A stretch of 64,000 bases of DNA from Rhodobacteraceae bacterium EL53 (GCA_900313015.1 OMPR01000008.1:186001-250000), one strand, 5' to 3'. Counted from the stretch's first letter, positions 43,624 through 54,241 are shown. A program made the numbers and translations. Notes: a model not told the origin generated them from the letters alone.

Positions 43624-45429
43624 ATGGCACGTATTCCCTTATTGCAGATGTCCGGTATTTCGCTGACCTTTGGCGGTGACCCGGTTTTTTCGGATCTTGA
43701 TTTGGTGGTTCAACCCGGCGACCGCGTCGCTTTGGTGGGGCGCAATGGATCAGGTAAATCAACCCTGATGAAGGTCATGGCTGGACTGGTCGAAGCGGAT
43801 CGGGGCGACATCGTCGTGCCGCCCGGACGATCGGTTGGCTACATGGAACAAGACCCCGACATGGGCGATTTTGCGACATTGGGGGATTATGCCTCTAGCG
43901 GGTTGGAACCGGGTGAGTTGTACAAGGTTGAGCGTGCTGGCGAAGGGTTGAAGTTTGATCCATCCCGCGCAGTAAACACCGCCTCTGGTGGGGAGCGGCG
44001 TCGGGCTGCTTTGGCCAAACTTATGGCCGAAGCCCCAGATTTGATGTTGCTGGACGAACCAACAAACCACCTGGATATCGAGGCGATTGGGTGGCTGGAG
44101 AGCGAGCTGAAAACCACACGTACGGCCTATGTGTTGATCAGCCACGATAGGGCGTTCTTGCGTGAGCTTACCCGTGCAACCCTCTGGGTTGATAGAGGAA
44201 TGGTGCGTCGCCAGGAAAAGGGGTTCGAGGCTTTTGAGGCCTGGCGTGACCAGATCTGGGACGAAGAAGACACTCAGCGCCACAAGTTGAATCGCTTAAT
44301 CAAGGCCGAGGCCAGATGGGCAGTTGAGGGCATTAGCGCGCGGCGCAAACGCAATCAGGGGCGCGTACGTGCACTGAATGATTTGCGGGAACAGCGCGCA
44401 GGTCAAATCAAACGCCAAGGGGCGGCGGAATTCGCTTTGGAGGCAGGGCCAAAGTCGGGCCGCAAGGTGATCGAAGCCGAGGGTATTTCAAAGACATTTG
44501 GCGACAAACAGATCATTCGAGACTTTGATCTCAAGGTGCAGCGCGGGGATCGCGTGGCTTTTGTGGGGCCCAATGGGGTTGGCAAAACCACCTTGATCAA
44601 CATCCTGCTTGGGCAGGTTGAACCTGATGCCGGACAGGTGCGTCAGGGCACAAATCTGGAAGTTGCGGTGTTTGATCAGGCCCGCGCCCAGCTGGACCCG
44701 GATATGAGCCTATGGGACAGCCTGACGGGCGATCCATCAATGCGTGTGTCTGGCAAAGCGGATCAGATCATGGTGCGCGGCAACCCCAAGCATGTGGTTG
44801 GCTATCTCAAAGAATTCCTGTTCGACGAACGTCAAGCCCGTGCGCCGGTGCGCTCTCTGTCCGGTGGGGAAAAGGCGCGACTGCTGTTGGCGAAACTGAT
44901 GGCGCACAGCTCGAATTTGTTGGTGATGGATGAACCAACAAACGATCTGGACGTGGAAACGCTGGATCTGCTGCAAGAGCTGTTGGATGACTATGATGGG
45001 ACCGTGCTGTTGGTCAGCCACGACCGTGACTTTCTGGACCGTGTGGCCACCACGACGGTCGCTATGGAAGGCAATGGAACGGCCACGGTTTATGCTGGCG
45101 GGTGGAGCGACTACATTGCACAACGCACCCCCATCGAAGAAGAAAAACTCGAAAAAGCAAAGGCATCAAAGCCAAAGGTGAAGCAAGAGAGCAAAGCCAA
45201 AGCGGGTTTGTCTTTTGCTGAAAAGCACCGATTGGAAAAGCTACCGTCCGAGATTGAGCGCCTTGAAGCTGAAATCGCCAAACTCGAAGAGCTGATGGCC
45301 GATCCCGAACTGTACACACGCGAGCCTGTTAAATTCCAAAAAGCCACCGAAGCCTTGGTTCAGCGCCAGGAGAAGTTAAGCGCGTCAGAAGAGGAATGGC
45401 TTGAGCTTGAGGAAAAAGCGGCAGGCTGA
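43624..45429 (+). CDS. ABC-F family ATPase (Uup-like)
   Basis: 601 residues, two ABC domains without membrane spans. Walker A: GRNGSGKST and GPNGVGKTT; signature SGGERRRAAL and LSGGEKARLLL; Walker B LLDEPTNHLD and MDEPTNDLD. A charged linker and a C-terminal coiled coil (about 525-600) follow, as in Uup/EttA-type translation factors. It probably acts on ribosomes; any antibiotic protection role is unproven. Confidence 0.92.
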   Translation: MARIPLLQMSGISLTFGGDPVFSDLDLVVQPGDRVALVGRNGSGKSTLMKVMAGLVEADRGDIVVPPGRSVGYMEQDPDMGDFATLGDYASSGLEPGELYKVERAGEGLKFDPSRAVNTASGGERRRAALAKLMAEAPDLMLLDEPTNHLDIEAIGWLESELKTTRTAYVLISHDRAFLRELTRATLWVDRGMVRRQEKGFEAFEAWRDQIWDEEDTQRHKLNRLIKAEARWAVEGISARRKRNQGRVRALNDLREQRAGQIKRQGAAEFALEAGPKSGRKVIEAEGISKTFGDKQIIRDFDLKVQRGDRVAFVGPNGVGKTTLINILLGQVEPDAGQVRQGTNLEVAVFDQARAQLDPDMSLWDSLTGDPSMRVSGKADQIMVRGNPKHVVGYLKEFLFDERQARAPVRSLSGGEKARLLLAKLMAHSSNLLVMDEPTNDLDVETLDLLQELLDDYDGTVLLVSHDRDFLDRVATTTVAMEGNGTATVYAGGWSDYIAQRTPIEEEKLEKAKASKPKVKQESKAKAGLSFAEKHRLEKLPSEIERLEAEIAKLEELMADPELYTREPVKFQKATEALVQRQEKLSASEEEWLELEEKAAG

Positions 45430-45430
45430 T

Positions 45431-45976
45431 CTACGGCAAGGCGCGCGCGGGGTTGCCAACAACGCGTGCGTCTGCGGGGACGTCCTTTAACACCACGCTG
45501 CCGGCGCCCACGATTGCACGATCCCCGATTGTGACGCCGGGCATGATAATGGCACCCCCACCGATCCACACATTTGCACCGATGGTCACGGGCAGAGCGA
45601 TTTCCAACCCTGCTTTGCGGTCAGTCGGGTCTTTGGCATGTTGGGCGCAATAGACCTGCACCGCAGGGCCCAGCATTGTGTCATCACCAATCCTGACCGG
45701 AGCCGAATCAAGGATGGTACATCCGGTGTTTAGAAATACGCGATCGCCAAGGGTGATGTTCATGCCATAGGCGCAGTGAAACCATCCCTCAATATAGCAA
45801 TCACAGCCAACCGCGCTGAACAGATCCACCAGTTCAGGCACCAGATCACGCCGCTTGTCAGGCGCGCGATGATTGTTGTGGTACAAGGCAAGTCGGGCGC
45901 GGTCGCGTAAATCTTCCAGCTCTGGATCTAGGCAACTATACCAATCCCCGGCCAGCATCTTTTGCAACGGTGTCAT
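45431..45976 (-). CDS. Maltose/NodL-type sugar O-acetyltransferase
   Basis: 181 residues. Left-handed beta-helix with the family motifs LLPELVDLF-like region [45 protein letters not shown] (catalytic His) and [31 protein letters not shown]. It acetylates a sugar hydroxyl from acetyl-CoA. It converges on the ABC-F gene by one base. Acceptor unknown. Confidence 0.9.
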   Translation of the reverse strand: MTPLQKMLAGDWYSCLDPELEDLRDRARLALYHNNHRAPDKRRDLVPELVDLFSAVGCDCYIEGWFHCAYGMNITLGDRVFLNTGCTILDSAPVRIGDDTMLGPAVQVYCAQHAKDPTDRKAGLEIALPVTIGANVWIGGGAIIMPGVTIGDRAIVGAGSVVLKDVPADARVVGNPARALP

Positions 45977-46001
45977 CCGCGCCCTCCTGTTTCAAATCGT
46001 C

Positions 46002-46757
46002 TTAGCGCATGCGCAGCGCGCCATCCAAACGGATGACTTCACCGTTGAGATACCCCATTTCGACGATGAATCCAGCCAAACGACCATACTCTGACGGATC
46101 GCCAAGGCGCGCCGGGTTTGGCACATCAGCCGCCAATTGCTGTTGCACCTCTTCGGGGAGGCCAGCCAGCATGGGCGTCATGAAAATGCCGGGGGCGATG
46201 GTCATGACCCGAATCCCGGTCGATGACAGATCCCGTGCCATAGGCAAAGTCATGCCAACAACACCGCCCTTTGAGGCGGAATAGGCAGCTTGACCCTTTT
46301 GGCCGTCAAACGCAGCGATAGAGGCAGTATTGATGATCACACCCCGGCCACCGTCTGATTCGGGGTCGTTCTTCGCCATTTCAACCGAGGCAAGGCGCGC
46401 GACGTTGAAGCTGCCGACCAGATTGATGTCGATGGTGCGTTTGAATGCGTCCAGCGGGTGCGGGCCATCGCGTCCAACGGTTTTGATGCCATAGGCAATA
46501 CCGGCACAGTTAACGCAGGCGGTGATTTTTCCCATTTTTTCCATGGCATGGGCGATGGCGGCGGCGACAGATTCTTCGTCTGTGACGTCAGTTTGCGCAA
46601 AATGGCCGCCGATTTCATCAGCAACTTGTTGTCCGCGCTCGGCGTCGCGGTCCAGTATGGTGACCTGCGCACCGTTTGCTGCAAAGTGGCGGGCCGTGGC
46701 CTCACCCAGACCCGAAGCGCCGCCAGTGACGACGGCGGCAGTGGTGGACAGTTGCAT
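46002..46757 (-). CDS. Short-chain dehydrogenase (HSD17B10-like)
   Basis: 251 residues from ATG at 46757 (GAGGAG upstream). NAD site AAVVTGGASGLGEA, NTASIAAFDGQKG (catalytic Ser region), and the AYSASKGGV Tyr-Lys pair. The closest well-known relatives are 3-hydroxyacyl-CoA dehydrogenase type 2 enzymes of beta-oxidation. A palindrome at 46780-46793 lies 22 bp upstream of its start, suggesting control by a TetR-like regulator not seen here. Confidence 0.9.
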   Translation of the reverse strand: MQLSTTAAVVTGGASGLGEATARHFAANGAQVTILDRDAERGQQVADEIGGHFAQTDVTDEESVAAAIAHAMEKMGKITACVNCAGIAYGIKTVGRDGPHPLDAFKRTIDINLVGSFNVARLASVEMAKNDPESDGGRGVIINTASIAAFDGQKGQAAYSASKGGVVGMTLPMARDLSSTGIRVMTIAPGIFMTPMLAGLPEEVQQQLAADVPNPARLGDPSEYGRLAGFIVEMGYLNGEVIRLDGALRMR

Positions 46758-46779
46758 GTGGGGCTCCTCTCCCATGATA

Positions 46780-46793
46780 TGAACATCTGTTCA
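46780..46793. promoter_or_regulatory. Palindromic operator candidate upstream of the SDR gene
   Basis: TGAACA-TC-TGTTCA, a perfect 14-bp inverted repeat, 22 bp upstream of the SDR start. It fits a TetR-type site. Regulator not in view. Confidence 0.5.
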
Positions 46794-46818
46794 AATAATC
46801 ATGAGCAAGGGGATGTGT

Positions 46819-47715
46819 CTAGCTGTGCGCCATCAGCTTTGTGTCCATCGCGGCGAGGGGACGCAGCGTTCGTCCCAAAACGGGCCACCACCCCCATGTT
46901 CCACCCAACCTACGCGGTTGGGCCCCGGTTCCCAGCTTGAACCGGGCCAGTCCGGGCGAATCTTCGGTAGAGATCAGGCCAAGATCCAAATTTTGGTGCC
47001 CCTTGCGAGCCAGCCAGACCATCGCCTCCCACATCAGTAGGTTGTGGGCACAATGGTGACGTCCGCGCGCCGTGGTATATCCCAGTTGATAGGTTGCGCT
47101 GTCGCCGTGGCACAAAATCAGAACGGCGGCAATCGGAGTTGTACCTGCAAAGGCGGTAAATAGCTTGGCTTGTCCCTTGTTCGCCTGAGCATAGGCAAGG
47201 GTCAACGGAACAGGCCATGTTTTGTACTTGCGCGCGCGTTGTTGCACTTGTGTCGCCGTGAACAACCAATGCTTGGAGTTAAGCGGCATGTTTTGACGAG
47301 TCACGCGCAGGTTTTGGCGTTTCGCATAGGTCAGGCGGTTCCGCCATTTCTGATGCAATTGCGCGTGCAAATCCCCTGTCAGGCTTAGGTCAGCCACAGA
47401 GGCCGGGCTGACCAAGGGAACAGCCCCCAGTTCAGACAATTCTGGCGTTGGTTTTTCCGGATTAATGATCAAGGGCGTCCGGTGCAGCCCGGCGCGACGA
47501 ATGGAGCCGGGCAGTGTGTTGATGTTCACCCGTACCCGAGACAGTACAGCCACCCGACAGCCAATCGGGAGACGACGATGCAATGCAAGGGTTTGATCAT
47601 CCAGAACCATGGGCGGGCGACCAATGTCGCGCAGAGTTGCCGCGAATTCGGGACTTTGTTGCAGGGCGGATGACTTGGCGGTTGGGGGCGCATCAAACAT
47701 GGGCTGATTAACCAT
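46819..47715 (-). CDS. GNAT/FemAB-like acyltransferase
   Basis: 298 residues from ATG at 47715; a GTG at 47766 is an alternative. The C-terminal half has a GNAT-like core: GQAKLFTAFAGTTPIAAVLILCHGDSATYQLGYTT and AHNLLMWEAMVWLARKGHQNLDLGLI, as in FemAB/BioF2-like proteins. It may transfer an aminoacyl or acyl group in envelope polymer synthesis; the substrate is unknown. Confidence 0.75.
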   Translation of the reverse strand: MVNQPMFDAPPTAKSSALQQSPEFAATLRDIGRPPMVLDDQTLALHRRLPIGCRVAVLSRVRVNINTLPGSIRRAGLHRTPLIINPEKPTPELSELGAVPLVSPASVADLSLTGDLHAQLHQKWRNRLTYAKRQNLRVTRQNMPLNSKHWLFTATQVQQRARKYKTWPVPLTLAYAQANKGQAKLFTAFAGTTPIAAVLILCHGDSATYQLGYTTARGRHHCAHNLLMWEAMVWLARKGHQNLDLGLISTEDSPGLARFKLGTGAQPRRLGGTWGWWPVLGRTLRPLAAMDTKLMAHS

Positions 47716-47745
47716 GATGAAACCTAACGCGTGGTTAATGGCGTC

Positions 47746-47874
47746 ATGAACAAAGTCTATGGTCACAGCGCCTCAACCCCACGCATGACAAAGGCGGCTG
47801 CCCTCTTAGGGGCAACCGCCTTGTCCATACCTGTCTTTCTGGTGCTCAGCCTGATTGACTGGCTTTATCTTTAG
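47746..47874 (+). CDS. Possible 42-residue membrane peptide overlapping tyrS terminator
   Basis: ATG at 47746, TAG at 47872-47874. The frame ends in a hydrophobic stretch ([18 protein letters not shown]) typical of a single span. No good ribosome-binding site is seen, and the frame runs through a hairpin (47791-47822) that could be the tyrS terminator. The stop interlocks with the convergent tyrS stop. Weakly supported. Confidence 0.35.
   Translation: MNKVYGHSASTPRMTKAAALLGATALSIPVFLVLSLIDWLYL
47791..47822 (-). terminator. Terminator-like hairpin after tyrS
   Basis: AAGGCGG / CCGCCTT outer stem and TGCCC / GGGCA inner stem around a short loop, 49 bases beyond the tyrS stop on the minus strand. 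The T-run is short (TTTG), so termination may be weak. Confidence 0.5.
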
Positions 47875-49124
47875 CCCAACTGCACTAGCGCATGGCGCTT
47901 TTTGCCCGCGCTCAGCTTGAGCGGGGAAGACAACGCAGTCGCGTCAATCATCAATCCGGCATCGGTGAGCGGCGCATCATCCAGCTTGGCTCCATTTTCT
48001 GCGATCAGGCGCTTTGCCTCTTTCCCGGTTTTTGCCAGACCCGACTTAACGATCAACTGAACGATCGAAATACCATCGCCCAGATCCCCGGCGCTGAGGG
48101 TTAGGGTGGGTAGATCATCACCAACGCCACCCTTTTCAAAGACTTCGCGCGCGGTGGCTTCGGCTGTTGCTGCGGCATCGGCACCGTGGCACAGGGCGGT
48201 CACTTCGTTTGCCAGAATAACCTTGGCTGCGTTGATCTCGGACCCCCCTAGGGCACCCAGACGTTCGCATTCATCGACGGGCATCTCAGTGTACAGTTTC
48301 AGGAACCGACCAACGTCAGCATCGGTTGTATTGCGCCAGAATTGCCAGAATTCGTAAGGCGAGCGCATGTCAGCGTTCAGCCAGACTGCACCATCCTGCG
48401 ATTTGCCCATCTTCTTGCCGTCGCTGGTAGTAAGCAGGGGCGAGGTCAGGCCAAAAACCTGTCCTTCGATGGTGCGACGTGTCAGATCGATCCCGTTGAC
48501 GATGTTGCCCCACTGATCCGATCCGCCCATCTGCAGGATACAGCCATAGCGATTGTTCAACTCCATAAAGTCGTAGGCCTGCAGAATCATGTAGTTGAAT
48601 TCCAGGAAGGACAGTGACTGTTCCCGATCCAGACGCGATTTTACCGATTCAAACGCCAGCATCCGGTTGACCGAGAAATGGCGACCGATGTCGCGCAGGA
48701 ACTCAAGGTAGTTCAGATTATCCAGCCATTCCGCATTGTTCAGCATGAGGGCCGCGTTTTCCGCGCCACTGTCATAGTCGATATAGGCCGAGAAAACTTT
48801 TTTGATGCCGGCGATGTTGTCGTCGATTTGGGCTTCGGTCAGCAGGGGGCGTTCATCCGCGCGGAATGACGGATCGCCCACCTTGGTGGTGCCGCCACCC
48901 ATCAGGGTGATCGGCTTGTGTCCGGTCTTTTGCAACCAGCGCAGCATCATGATCTGAATCAGGCTGCCGACATGCAATGACTTGGCCGTTGCATCAAAGC
49001 CGATATACCCGGGCTGGACCCCTTTGATCAGCGCCTCATCAAGGCCCTGATAATCGGTGCAATCGGCCAAAAAGCCGCGTTCCATCATGACTGCGATGAA
49101 ATCCGATTTGGGATGGTAGGTCAT
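47871..49124 (-). CDS. tyrS: Tyrosyl-tRNA synthetase
   Basis: 417 residues from ATG at 49124; the upstream frame has no family similarity. Class I motifs: [14 protein letters not shown] (HIGH type), [12 protein letters not shown] (KMSKS type), a tyrosine pocket around [24 protein letters not shown], and a C-terminal S4-like domain ([24 protein letters not shown]). Divergent from anmK, 220 bp between starts. Confidence 0.97.
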   Translation of the reverse strand: MTYHPKSDFIAVMMERGFLADCTDYQGLDEALIKGVQPGYIGFDATAKSLHVGSLIQIMMLRWLQKTGHKPITLMGGGTTKVGDPSFRADERPLLTEAQIDDNIAGIKKVFSAYIDYDSGAENAALMLNNAEWLDNLNYLEFLRDIGRHFSVNRMLAFESVKSRLDREQSLSFLEFNYMILQAYDFMELNNRYGCILQMGGSDQWGNIVNGIDLTRRTIEGQVFGLTSPLLTTSDGKKMGKSQDGAVWLNADMRSPYEFWQFWRNTTDADVGRFLKLYTEMPVDECERLGALGGSEINAAKVILANEVTALCHGADAAATAEATAREVFEKGGVGDDLPTLTLSAGDLGDGISIVQLIVKSGLAKTGKEAKRLIAENGAKLDDAPLTDAGLMIDATALSSPLKLSAGKKRHALVQLG

Positions 49125-49344
49125 GTCTTGCCTCGGGTTTGTGTTGCGGTGCACCTTTTTGTGGTGAATTACACAGAAAAAGATGCGTGGCACCGTATAA
49201 TGTGCAATCGGGAGAGTGGGAACCGAATTCAGGGCAAAAAAGTGCGACTCTCTGCGTTATGGTGGTTCGAACAGTAAATATCGTGTCAAACGCGATCAGA
49301 TCGGGGAACAAGCGCCCGGTCAGACAGGCAAAAAGGAACAGGCC

Positions 49345-50469
49345 ATGAGCAAGGCCATCAGTAAAACAGGTCCGGTCCGGGCGTTGGGCGCAATGTCTGG
49401 CACGTCTCTGGATGGCGTGGATACGGCCGTGATCGAAACGGATGGGGTCGCGATCTTTGGGTTCGGCGAGGTGGGCTACCGTGAATACGCAGATCAAGAG
49501 CGGTCTGTTCTAAGGAAGGGCTTGGGGAAATGGCACGGGCCTGAGGTCGAAGCAGCCACGGCCGTTGTGAATACAGCTCATGCAGAGGCCTTGGCCGAAC
49601 CGTCCGATGTGGCGTTGATCGGATTTCACGGGCAGACGCTTGCACACGACCCGCAGGGACGCAGAACGCTGCAAGTTGGGGATGGCGGTTTTCTGGCGGG
49701 CGCTCTGGGCGTTCCGGTCGTCTGGGATTTCCGGAGTGATGACGTCGCTATGGGCGGCGAAGGCGCACCGCTTGCACCTTTCTTTCATTTCGCTTGCGCC
49801 AAATGGTTTGGGGCGACTGAGCCGCTGTGTTTTCTTAACCTCGGGGGCGTGGGGAACCTGACCTATGTGGACCCGTCGTTTGAGCGTGCAGAAGACGCTG
49901 GTGCCCTGTTGGCCTTTGACACAGGACCTGCCAATGCGCCGATAAATGATCTGATGCAGGCCCGGCTGGGGCTTGAGATGGACAAGGGCGGCGCAGTCGC
50001 TGCCCAAGGCACGGTCGAAACCGGCGCGTTGGAGCTGTTTTTGGCGGAACCCTACTTTTCACGAATGCCGCCCAAGTCGCTGGACCGTGACGATTTCTCG
50101 GAAATGATTGAGCTGGTGCAGGAGCTAAGTGATCCCGATGCGGTGGCGACATTGACGGGCATGTGCGCCGCTGGTGTGGTTCAAGGCATCGAACATTGCC
50201 CAACCCCACCTGCGCGCGTGCTGGTGACAGGGGGGGGGCGACACAACCCTGTCTTGATGGAAATGTTGCGTGTCTCGCTGGATTGCCCCGTCGACCCGGT
50301 AGAGGCTGTTGGTCTCGATGGGGATATGCTCGAAGCGCAGGCCTTTGGCTATTTGGCTGTGCGTGTGGCCCGGGGGATGGCGACGTCGTGCCCCGGAACC
50401 ACGGGGGTAAAGGCTCTGGTGGGTGGAGGGATCCTTAGCGTTCCAGAGACTGAACATACTCAGCCGTAA
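49345..50469 (+). CDS. anmK: Anhydro-N-acetylmuramic acid kinase
   Basis: 374 residues from ATG at 49345 (AAAAGGA upstream). N-terminal [19 protein letters not shown] phosphate loop, [13 protein letters not shown] and [16 protein letters not shown]. It phosphorylates anhMurNAc from peptidoglycan turnover. Same pathway as NagZ (32250-33257). Its end overlaps the convergent desaturase by 35 bases. Confidence 0.95.
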   Translation: MSKAISKTGPVRALGAMSGTSLDGVDTAVIETDGVAIFGFGEVGYREYADQERSVLRKGLGKWHGPEVEAATAVVNTAHAEALAEPSDVALIGFHGQTLAHDPQGRRTLQVGDGGFLAGALGVPVVWDFRSDDVAMGGEGAPLAPFFHFACAKWFGATEPLCFLNLGGVGNLTYVDPSFERAEDAGALLAFDTGPANAPINDLMQARLGLEMDKGGAVAAQGTVETGALELFLAEPYFSRMPPKSLDRDDFSEMIELVQELSDPDAVATLTGMCAAGVVQGIEHCPTPPARVLVTGGGRHNPVLMEMLRVSLDCPVDPVEAVGLDGDMLEAQAFGYLAVRVARGMATSCPGTTGVKALVGGGILSVPETEHTQP

Positions 50470-51325
50470 AGGCCGCATACCCATCCGAAGTTGATTTCAA
50501 ATGTTGCGCTGTCCAGTCGTGAAAGGCGGGCAACAGGTGAAAAGGAACATTTGGAAAACTGTGGTGTTCTGCATGATAGGGCATGTTCCACGCGATGGCG
50601 CGGACAGCTTTGTTGGTAAAGGTGGTACGGGAGTTTTTCAGCATATTGGCCACAGGGGGGCAAAGCCCGTGCTCGGCGAGCAGGTAGAGCCGCAAAAAAG
50701 GCTGCCCAATCAGCAAGGGAATAAGCCAAAGCCAGATCACCATTGGGGAAATGAGCAGGCTGAGTGCCATTGCCGTGTAGAGGGCGAGTATAACCCGTGC
50801 TTCGCGCTGCATGGTCTTGTGTTGCCGTGTGGGCAGGTAAGGCGCATCTAAGTCACCACGCGCGTTTGCTATGAGGGTAATAACCATCGCGCGCCAGTAT
50901 CCCCAACCGCTAAGGTAGATCAGCCAGCTGATGTAATTGTCCGGACGGGGTTTGCCTGCCAATTCGGGATCGCGGTCCGGGTCGTTGGTGTATTTGTGGT
51001 GCGCCAGATGGAAATAGCGAAACCAGATAAAGGGTAGGGCGATAAGGGCTCCGACCAGATGACCAACAGCCTCGTTGATCCAGCACGTTTCAAAGGGGGT
51101 TTGGTGCGTGCACTCGTGGCTGAGCGTAAACAGGAACACCAAAAGAACCCCCTGAGGCAGCATCAGCAACGGCCAAAACGGGATCTGTGCCACTATGCCT
51201 GCGGTGCATAGCGCGATCAGGCCAAAATGCAGCGCAAGGTGTTTTAGCCCAGCCCTGTCGGAGCGCTGTGTGAGACGCGCTTTGGTGTCAGAGGGTAGCG
51301 AAGAGATAAGTGTACGGTGATCCAT
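50435..51325 (-). CDS. Membrane fatty acid desaturase
   Basis: 296 residues. Di-iron histidine boxes: HECTHQTPF (about 70), HLAHHKY (about 108) and HAEHHSFPN (about 256), with hydrophobic spans between. It inserts a double bond or hydroxyl into a lipid acyl chain in the inner membrane. No electron-transfer partner is visible. Which lipid or chain position is unknown. Confidence 0.88.
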   Translation of the reverse strand: MDHRTLISSLPSDTKARLTQRSDRAGLKHLALHFGLIALCTAGIVAQIPFWPLLMLPQGVLLVFLFTLSHECTHQTPFETCWINEAVGHLVGALIALPFIWFRYFHLAHHKYTNDPDRDPELAGKPRPDNYISWLIYLSGWGYWRAMVITLIANARGDLDAPYLPTRQHKTMQREARVILALYTAMALSLLISPMVIWLWLIPLLIGQPFLRLYLLAEHGLCPPVANMLKNSRTTFTNKAVRAIAWNMPYHAEHHSFPNVPFHLLPAFHDWTAQHLKSTSDGYAAFTAEYVQSLER

Positions 51326-51436
51326 GGGAAGAGCATGGCGCGAGGCTGATGCTCTGGCAATAGCCCAACCAAGCGGAGCCTGCTGCGCAGGCGCTCAATT
51401 CTAGGTTTGGCGCCGGTCGCACACGCGGTGGCCTGT

Positions 51437-51856
51437 TCAGGCGCTTGGGATGTCAAAGCCGGGGGCCGCCAGCTCAAACCCATCGAATTGAAACCCGGGG
51501 GATACGGTACAGCTGACCAGTGTATAGGCTCCGGTGGTGTGCGCAGCCTGCCAATGCTCCTCGGGGACGATGAGCTGGGGAAAGCCTTGTGTCAGATCAG
51601 GTGTGAGTAGATGATCGGTGGCAGGCCCTGTGTCAGTGGGGCTGAGCGACAGGGTCAGCGGAGCACCTGCATGGTAAAGCCATATCTCAGTCGCATCCAC
51701 TTTGTGCCAATGGCTTGATTCGCCGTCTCTGAGCAGGAAGTAGATACAGGTACCACTGGGCCGGCCCTCATTGTCTGCTATCCATGTCTGGCGATACCAG
51801 CCACCTTCGGGGTGTTGTTCAAGGTTCAGGTGGGCGATGATCTGATCGGGTGTCAT
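51437..51856 (-). CDS. Cupin DUF985 family protein
   Basis: 139 residues. Cupin_5/DUF985 features: LEQHPEGGWYRQTW, GTCIYFLLRDGESSHWHKVDATEIWLYHAG, IVPEEHWQAA and YTLVSCTVSPGFQFDGFELA. Cupin folds are diverse; this family may bind a small ligand or catalyse sugar-like reactions. It lies 111 bases after the desaturase start. Confidence 0.85.
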   Translation of the reverse strand: MTPDQIIAHLNLEQHPEGGWYRQTWIADNEGRPSGTCIYFLLRDGESSHWHKVDATEIWLYHAGAPLTLSLSPTDTGPATDHLLTPDLTQGFPQLIVPEEHWQAAHTTGAYTLVSCTVSPGFQFDGFELAAPGFDIPSA

Positions 51857-51943
51857 GAGGACCTCTTGTGATTTGGATCAGTTTATCGCGATGAGAGGTT
51901 GATCCGCTATGGCAATCCTGCATTTGGCGCATATGTTCTGCGC

Positions 51944-53362
51944 ATGTCACTGATTATACCCTTCGATAATAGCTTTGCCCGGATGCCGGGTGTGTTTTTC
52001 TCTCATCAGAACCCGGTTGCGGTGAAGAACCCGCATTTGATTGCGTGGAACGCTGATCTTGCCGCGGTAATGGGAATCACGCCGGGGGAGGTAGAAGAAA
52101 GGACCAGCGTTTTTGCCGGGAATGCCATCCCCGAGGGCGCAACACCCCTAGCGCAACTCTATTCAGGGCATCAGTTTGGCAACTATAACCCGCAACTGGG
52201 GGATGGTCGGGCCGTCTTGCTGGGAGAGCTGGTTGGAACCGATGGGATACGCCGAGATATTCAGCTCAAGGGGTCGGGACGCACCCCGTATTCCAGGCAA
52301 GGGGATGGGCGCGCTTGGTTAGGGCCGGTATTGCGCGAATACGTTGTCTCTGAGGCAATGCATGCGCTGGGCATTCCTACCACCCGCGCACTGGCCGCCG
52401 TTGAGACAGGTGAAACCGTACAACGAGAGCAAGGATATCCCGGTGCGGTTCTGACTCGTGTGGCTAAAAGCCATTTGCGCGTGGGGACATTCCAGATCTT
52501 TGCCGCGCGTGGAGATACCCGCAGCCTGACGCAATTGACCAAATACGCGATAGAGCGCCATTACCCAGAAGCAGTAGGCCCAATGGGATTGCTGCGCGCC
52601 GTTCGGGATGCGCAGGCAAAGTTGATCGCGCATTGGATGTCTGTTGGTTTTATTCATGGGGTAATGAATACGGACAACAGTTCGATCTCGGGAGAGACCA
52701 TTGATTATGGTCCCTGTGCCTTCATGGATGCGTATCACCCAAACACAGTGTTCAGCTCAATTGATCGAATGGGGCGATATGCCTATTCGAACCAACCAGA
52801 CATTTCGGTTTGGAACCTTGCCCAGCTTGCGACGGCCTTGATCCGTCAAATGGACGATCCAGAGGCGGCAGTCGAAGAAGCCACCGAGATTGTACACGCG
52901 ATGCCTGATATGTTGCAGAGCCATTGGTTGACACGGTTCCGGGCAAAATTGGGTTTGATAAATACTGAAGACGGCGATGCAGAGCTGATAGCACAGTTGT
53001 TGCAAGGGATGGCTGAAAACCAAGCTGATTTCACCAATACGTTCCACGCGCTGGGCAAACCGAACGCACGAGATCAATTTGTCTCTCCCGCGGTGTTCGA
53101 TACATGGGAGGAGAATTGGCACGCCCGAGTTGAGCGAGAGGCGAACGTGGATGAAACGCTGCGTTTGGCAAATCCGGTGCTCATCCCTCGCAACCATCGT
53201 GTAGAGCAGATGATCGAGGCGGCTGTTGCCGGGGATTATGCGCGATTCAACCGTTTGAATGCAGCTCTGAGCCAACCGTTTGTAGAAAACGCGGAATACG
53301 CAGACCTGCGAACATCGCCGACACAGCAAGAGGTCGTTCAAGCGACCTTCTGTGGAACCTGA
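51944..53362 (+). CDS. selO: Protein adenylyltransferase SelO (YdiU)
   Basis: 472 residues from ATG at 51944. SelO pseudokinase: NPQLGDGRAVLLGEL, QLKGSGRTPYSRQGDGRAWLGPVLREYV, GVMNTDNSSISGETIDYGPCAFMDAY. SelO transfers AMP to protein Ser/Thr/Tyr and affects redox responses. The C-terminus (ATFCGT) keeps a cysteine near the end, corresponding to the selenocysteine of animal SelO. Length is normal. Confidence 0.93.
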   Translation: MSLIIPFDNSFARMPGVFFSHQNPVAVKNPHLIAWNADLAAVMGITPGEVEERTSVFAGNAIPEGATPLAQLYSGHQFGNYNPQLGDGRAVLLGELVGTDGIRRDIQLKGSGRTPYSRQGDGRAWLGPVLREYVVSEAMHALGIPTTRALAAVETGETVQREQGYPGAVLTRVAKSHLRVGTFQIFAARGDTRSLTQLTKYAIERHYPEAVGPMGLLRAVRDAQAKLIAHWMSVGFIHGVMNTDNSSISGETIDYGPCAFMDAYHPNTVFSSIDRMGRYAYSNQPDISVWNLAQLATALIRQMDDPEAAVEEATEIVHAMPDMLQSHWLTRFRAKLGLINTEDGDAELIAQLLQGMAENQADFTNTFHALGKPNARDQFVSPAVFDTWEENWHARVEREANVDETLRLANPVLIPRNHRVEQMIEAAVAGDYARFNRLNAALSQPFVENAEYADLRTSPTQQEVVQATFCGT

Positions 53363-53365
53363 CGC

Positions 53366-54241
53366 TTATTTGCGATTGATCAGGACAATTCCGGCAGCCA
53401 CCAGTCCCAGTGCGATCCAGACTTGGCTGCCGATATGTTCCCCCAATAGGGCCCAGCCAAAGAGAACGGCCAGCACAGGTGACAAGAAACTAAACGATGC
53501 GACACCGCTTGCCTTGTACACGGCGAGCAAGCGAAACCACGCGATGAAGCCAAAACTGACCACAGCAATGGATTGAAATGCGAGCCCCGCATAATGGATC
53601 GGCTGGGGCTCTCTGATCAAGGGGCCGAACAGGGGCGCAACCAAAAGCAAGACGGGCGCGGATACAACCAGTTGTGACATGAGCTGTGTTTCTGCTGAGG
53701 TCTTGGACAGATCGCTCATTCGGACAACGAGGGCGATCCCAGCCCACAACACAGCGCCCAAAACGGCCAGAAAATCCCCGGTGAAACTGACATGCCCACC
53801 TTTGCGATCCAGCAAAGCAAGGATAACTCCTCCCATGGCCAGCGCCAGGCCAACAATACGGATCCCATTCAGCTTTTCCCCCGGCAGCAGCACATGTGCA
53901 CCTAAAGCCAACCAGACGGGCATAGAGTAAAATAGGATGGATGTGCGAGACACAGTTGTCATGTCCAACGCCAGATACAGGCAGATGAATTCGAGCGAAA
54001 AGAATAGGCCCGTCAAAAGGCCAGCCCATATCGCGGAACGGGGGATTTGGATCTTGCCGCCGGAAAACCGGATCCAGATCAACACAAAGACGATAGCGCC
54101 CAAAGACCGTAACCCTGCCTGAAAAACAGGTGCAAAACCATCCCCGGTGACTTTGATCACAACTTGGTTAAAGGCCAGCAACGTAGCAATTGAGATGAGG
54201 GCGGCTGCGCCAGAGGCGTCAACAGGGCGTTTTTCGATCAT
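53366..54241 (-). CDS. EamA/DMT-family transporter
   Basis: 291 residues, ten hydrophobic spans in two EamA repeats. The first repeat begins IATLLAFNQVVIKVTGDGFAPVFQAGLRSLGAIVF. It exports a small metabolite; the substrate is unknown. It converges on SelO with three bases between stops. Confidence 0.88.
   Translation of the reverse strand: MIEKRPVDASGAAALISIATLLAFNQVVIKVTGDGFAPVFQAGLRSLGAIVFVLIWIRFSGGKIQIPRSAIWAGLLTGLFFSLEFICLYLALDMTTVSRTSILFYSMPVWLALGAHVLLPGEKLNGIRIVGLALAMGGVILALLDRKGGHVSFTGDFLAVLGAVLWAGIALVVRMSDLSKTSAETQLMSQLVVSAPVLLLVAPLFGPLIREPQPIHYAGLAFQSIAVVSFGFIAWFRLLAVYKASGVASFSFLSPVLAVLFGWALLGEHIGSQVWIALGLVAAGIVLINRK

Noticed and set aside
51376-51400. GCCTGC/GCAGGC hairpin between desaturase and cupin
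   Set aside because: Short stem and no T-run; no reason to call it a terminator.
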